Assembly: GCA_036337015.1 (NCBI GenBank)
Contig: JAYZEZ010000002.1
Coordinates: 1-64,000, forward strand
Direction of reading: 5' to 3'
DNA length: 64,000 bases
Source: Casp-alpha2 sp036337015
GTDB taxonomy: Bacteria; Pseudomonadota; Alphaproteobacteria; Rhodospirillales; Casp-alpha2
Shown here: positions 61,224-64,000 of the stretch, in pieces
How the letters are laid out: each line of letters starts with the position of its first letter
How positions within the stretch are numbered: the first letter of the stretch is position 1
Notes under the pieces: generated by a model
Seen by the model: only the letters and a program-made list of their open reading frames with translations
The model's database searches: none
Told to the model about the DNA's origin: nothing
Position numbers and translations under genes: made by a program

Positions 61224-62837
61224 TTGGCCGACATGATTTTAATACAGCCTTATACAGGAACTTGGGATGAAATGTCAGTGCGTCATCCAGAGGGACTACT
61301 TGCTGTGGCAGCTGTACCTGTAGATAAAGGCTATGACGTCAGTCTTATCGATCAGCGAGTAACTTCTGATTTTGAAGGAGAATTAGATGAGGCTGTCGGT
61401 CCAGAGACTAAATTAATTGGATTAACTGCAATTACTGGGCAGCAAATCAAATATGCACTTAAAGTCACAAAACTAGTAAAAAAACGCTATCCAGATATAC
61501 CGATTTGCTGGGGTGGTGTTCACGCAACCTTGGTTCCCGAACAAACGGCTTCACATCCATTGGTCGACTTTTGTGTTGTAGGTGACGGAGATCTAGTTTT
61601 TTGCGAACTTTACGAACACCTGCGCGATGGAAAATCTTTAGAAGGTCTGAGAGGCATCGTTTACAAAGAAAAAGATGGGGTCATGCGCTCTAATGTTGGT
61701 GAAGTGGAATTAAAAACTGTCACCGAAGAAGGTAGCTACATGGTCTTGCGTAAAAATGGGAGTGCCGATGTGATTAGGGATTTAGATTCACTCCCCGAAT
61801 TACCTTATGACCTTTTGGACATGGATAGTTACAACGTATTTTTTACAGAAGATGGACGCAAATCAGCAACCATGAATACATCTCGCGGATGTCCTTTCCG
61901 TTGCAAATTTTGCTCTGATCCAGTACTCAATGAAGGAAAATGGCGAGGGTTTTCTGCTGAACGGGTTCTAGAAAAAGTTGATCATCTATATACAAAACAT
62001 GGAATAAGAATGATATACTTCCAAGATGATTATTTTCCTGGATCAAAACGCCGTTTCATTGAAGTTCTTGAGGGACTCAAAAAATATAACCGAGATATCG
62101 GTTGGTGCACTTTAGGAATTCGTGCAGATACTCTTTCTAAATTAACTGATGATCAGTGGGACCTTCTTTACGATTCGGGCTGCCATTCTTTAGAAATAGG
62201 CATCGAATCTGGAAACGAGCGCGTCATAAAATTAGTGAATAAAGCTGAAACTCTCGACGAAATGCGAGAGTCAAATCTTAAACTAGCTAAATATGATATC
62301 AAAGTGAAGTATACTATGATTGTTGGTTTTCCTGGTGAAACTGAAGAAGAAATTATGGACACAGTTAAGTTCGCAATGGAATTAGAACGTGATAACCCAA
62401 ACTGCTACAGCTTAATATTTCCTTTCATGCCTATCGTGGGGACACCCTTTTATTATGATGCCATAGATATCGGATTTAAAAATCCAGAAACTCTTGAAGA
62501 ATGGGAAAGTATGGATTTTGATATGTGGACCAAAAAATACCGTGGATGGGCCTCCCCAGAATTAACACGTAAGCTAGAAGCAATAAATTTTACCTCTTAT
62601 TTTCATAACAAGAACGTTGGTTATAAATTCGGCGGATCGGCTTTGCTAAGGACCTGTTTTAAGTTATATCACCCGATTGCAAAATGGCGCTTCAGAACAC
62701 AAAATTTCAATTTTTTTATCGAAGATCACCTAAAAGATGGGTTGTTATACGGAAAGTATTTGGTAAGACGTCTGTTCACTAGGAAACCTTTTAGTTTTGA
62801 TTATTTTCAAAAATCATTAAATGCTTCTGAGGTATAG
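61224..62837 (+). CDS. B12-binding radical SAM protein
   Basis: The 537-residue protein has an N-terminal cobalamin-binding domain (about 1-135, G-D-G-D-L-V-F) and a radical-SAM domain with C223-x3-C227-x2-C230 (C-P-F-R-C-K-F-C). Such enzymes methylate unactivated carbons or phosphinates, or make radical rearrangements. Its placement between GT genes suggests sugar or lipid modification. The TTG at 61224 has AGGAGAG about 6 nt upstream; an ATG at 61233 is farther from it. Confidence 0.87.
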   Translation: MADMILIQPYTGTWDEMSVRHPEGLLAVAAVPVDKGYDVSLIDQRVTSDFEGELDEAVGPETKLIGLTAITGQQIKYALKVTKLVKKRYPDIPICWGGVHATLVPEQTASHPLVDFCVVGDGDLVFCELYEHLRDGKSLEGLRGIVYKEKDGVMRSNVGEVELKTVTEEGSYMVLRKNGSADVIRDLDSLPELPYDLLDMDSYNVFFTEDGRKSATMNTSRGCPFRCKFCSDPVLNEGKWRGFSAERVLEKVDHLYTKHGIRMIYFQDDYFPGSKRRFIEVLEGLKKYNRDIGWCTLGIRADTLSKLTDDQWDLLYDSGCHSLEIGIESGNERVIKLVNKAETLDEMRESNLKLAKYDIKVKYTMIVGFPGETEEEIMDTVKFAMELERDNPNCYSLIFPFMPIVGTPFYYDAIDIGFKNPETLEEWESMDFDMWTKKYRGWASPELTRKLEAINFTSYFHNKNVGYKFGGSALLRTCFKLYHPIAKWRFRTQNFNFFIEDHLKDGLLYGKYLVRRLFTRKPFSFDYFQKSLNASEV

Positions 62838-62846
62838 TTTTCTCTA

Positions 62847-63563
62847 CTACTTAAAAAAACGCCTCAAGAAAATTGTCCAAATCACAAATATTGCGTGGTA
62901 GGATTTGATTTTTTTACCTTCGTCATAAGTTCGACCAAAATAGCTAATAGGAACTTCAAAAATATTGTCTGCATTAGCTACGGCACGAGATAAGAGCTCC
63001 GCTTGCTGTTCCCACCCTTCTGTTATGACGTCTTTAGGATTCACAAGTTTCCGTCGATAAATTAAAAAGCAAGAATATACGTCAGTAAAAGTAGTATTGT
63101 TTAGTACATTGAATATAAACGTAATGAGACGATTTCCTACTTTATGCCAGAAATAAGACACACGGGTACATGGAGATCCTATTAGACGACTTCCCATTAC
63201 AATATCAGCATCAAATTGAATAATAGGCCTGAGTAATTTTTCGTATTCAGCAGGATCGTATTCTAAGTCAGCATCTTGAAATAAAATATAATCACCCGTT
63301 GCCTGCAAAAGGCCGTCCTTCACAGCGGCACCCTTTCCACCATTTGTTTTACGCTTTATTAGCTTCGTGTATAGAGTTGAGTTTTTTTCTAGGAGCTCCA
63401 CCGTCAAATCGGTTGAGCCATCGTCAATAACTATAATTTCAAACAAAACTCCCTCAATGACTTCTTCACTTACGGCTTTGAGGATCTCGATAATTGTTCC
63501 GTCCTCATTATATGTTGGAATCAGAACGGTAATCTTAAATTTATTGAATTTTTTCTGTATCAA
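62847..63563 (-). CDS. GT2 glycosyltransferase (DPM-like)
   Basis: The 238-residue protein has V-L-I-P-T-Y-N-E, V-I-D-D-G-S-T-D, G-K-G-A-A-V, Q-D-A-D-L-E-Y-D-P and F-G-R-T-Y-D-E-G-K-K-I. The tail is R-R-F-F-K. It has no membrane helices. It is closely related to the next gene; the two lie 11 bp apart. Confidence 0.85.
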   Translation of the reverse strand: MIQKKFNKFKITVLIPTYNEDGTIIEILKAVSEEVIEGVLFEIIVIDDGSTDLTVELLEKNSTLYTKLIKRKTNGGKGAAVKDGLLQATGDYILFQDADLEYDPAEYEKLLRPIIQFDADIVMGSRLIGSPCTRVSYFWHKVGNRLITFIFNVLNNTTFTDVYSCFLIYRRKLVNPKDVITEGWEQQAELLSRAVANADNIFEVPISYFGRTYDEGKKIKSYHAIFVIWTIFLRRFFK

Positions 63564-63574
63564 TAGGACGTTAC

Positions 63575-64000
63575 CTACCGGAATAAATTATAACGAATAA
63601 TACTAACTATAACCCTAATACCATCACGCCAGCCTATTTTCTTACCTTCATCGTAGGTGCGTCCATTGTATTTAATGCCTACTTCGTAAATACGTGGAGT
63701 TGGTTTTTGGTGACTAATTTTAGCTGTAATCTCAGGATCAAACCCAAACCTAGGCTCTTCTAGTCTAATCCGTTCTAAGACCTCACGTCGAAACACTTTA
63801 TAGCAAGTTTCCATATCAGTCAGATTTAAATCAGTCATCATATTAGATAACAGGGTTAAAAATCGATTGGCAACACTATGCCAGAAATACAAAACTCTAT
63901 GGCTATCCCCACCAACAAAACGTGATCCATAAACAACATCTGCTTGTCCATCAATGATTGGTGCAAGCAATTTTGGGTATTCCATTGGATCATATTCCAG
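63575..64000 (-). CDS. GT2 glycosyltransferase, C-terminal part (runs off window)
   Basis: The frame is open from the window edge. It shares L-E-Y-D-P, Y-F-W-H-S-V-A-N-R, and Y-N-G-R-T-Y-D-E-G-K-K-I-G-W with the neighbouring GT2, so the pair are paralogs. The N-terminal nucleotide-binding part lies outside the window; only the last 141 residues are seen. Confidence 0.85.
   Translation of the reverse strand: MEYDPMEYPKLLAPIIDGQADVVYGSRFVGGDSHRVLYFWHSVANRFLTLLSNMMTDLNLTDMETCYKVFRREVLERIRLEEPRFGFDPEITAKISHQKPTPRIYEVGIKYNGRTYDEGKKIGWRDGIRVIVSIIRYNLFR

Overview
The window is AT-rich DNA from a Gram-negative bacterium, most likely a low-GC, probably marine Alphaproteobacterium of Rhodospirillales type. 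This is inferred from gene content only: DUF1491, YggT next to folD, lolA-ftsK, glnK-amtB behind a sigma54-type promoter, ubiH beside DUF971/Trm112/Lon-domain/CnoX genes, and DUF6134 and DUF3833 families. No rRNA or full taxonomic marker is present. One tRNA (Gly, GCC) was found. No CRISPR array, transposase or phage structural gene was seen.

Layout. 1-6.9 kb is an accessory zone of small secreted or membrane proteins and dispersed intergenic repeats. It holds a M23-like peptidase with an SGNH-like partner, an XRE regulator preceded by three decayed tandem copies of its own promoter and 5' end, and a rhodanese. 6.9-20.3 kb carries a ferredoxin, a fused CydDC-like ABC exporter, and a lipid-modification block (flavin oxidoreductase, DUF1365, cyclopropane-synthase-like methyltransferase, GPH transporter, DUF3833 lipoprotein). 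Facing it is NTF2-like/SDR/DUF6134/DUF1491/ABC-F. Together they resemble the singlet-oxygen or furan-fatty-acid gene sets of other alphaproteobacteria. 20.4-37 kb is housekeeping: lepA, folD, yggT, purine salvage and uptake, a pterin dehydratase, a SpoU methylase, lolA, ftsK, amtB-glnK, a UbiH-type hydroxylase, DUF971, Trm112, a Lon-domain protein and a CnoX-type thioredoxin.

37.2-43.3 kb holds tRNA-Gly, a 16-repeat MORN lipoprotein, OsmC, a membrane GltB-like FMN protein with an MFS gene, and a sugar isomerase. 43.3-64 kb is a surface-polysaccharide locus on the minus strand with glycosyltransferases, methyltransferases, sugar epimerases/dehydratases, a WecA/WbpL-type initiating transferase and a CapD/WbpM-type dehydratase. 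purH sits at its downstream end. A B12-radical-SAM gene on the plus strand interrupts the right part. The last gene, a GT2, runs off the window.

The most unusual signals are in the first 7 kb and recur elsewhere. (1) A tandem array of four ~180-bp units lies at 3564-4294, each unit made of promoter, ribosome binding site and the first ~34 codons of an XRE gene; only the last unit is intact. (2) Five loci (134-, 3416-, 6712-, 24616+, 37526+) share an extended -10 box exactly 6 nt before an ATG that opens a Met-Lys/Arg-Asn/Thr signal-peptide-like start. This predicts leaderless mRNAs for a family of secreted proteins. (3) Three of these promoters lie inside a dispersed ~125-bp intergenic repeat whose copies are interrupted by different gene cargo; one cargo is flanked by an 8-bp direct repeat.
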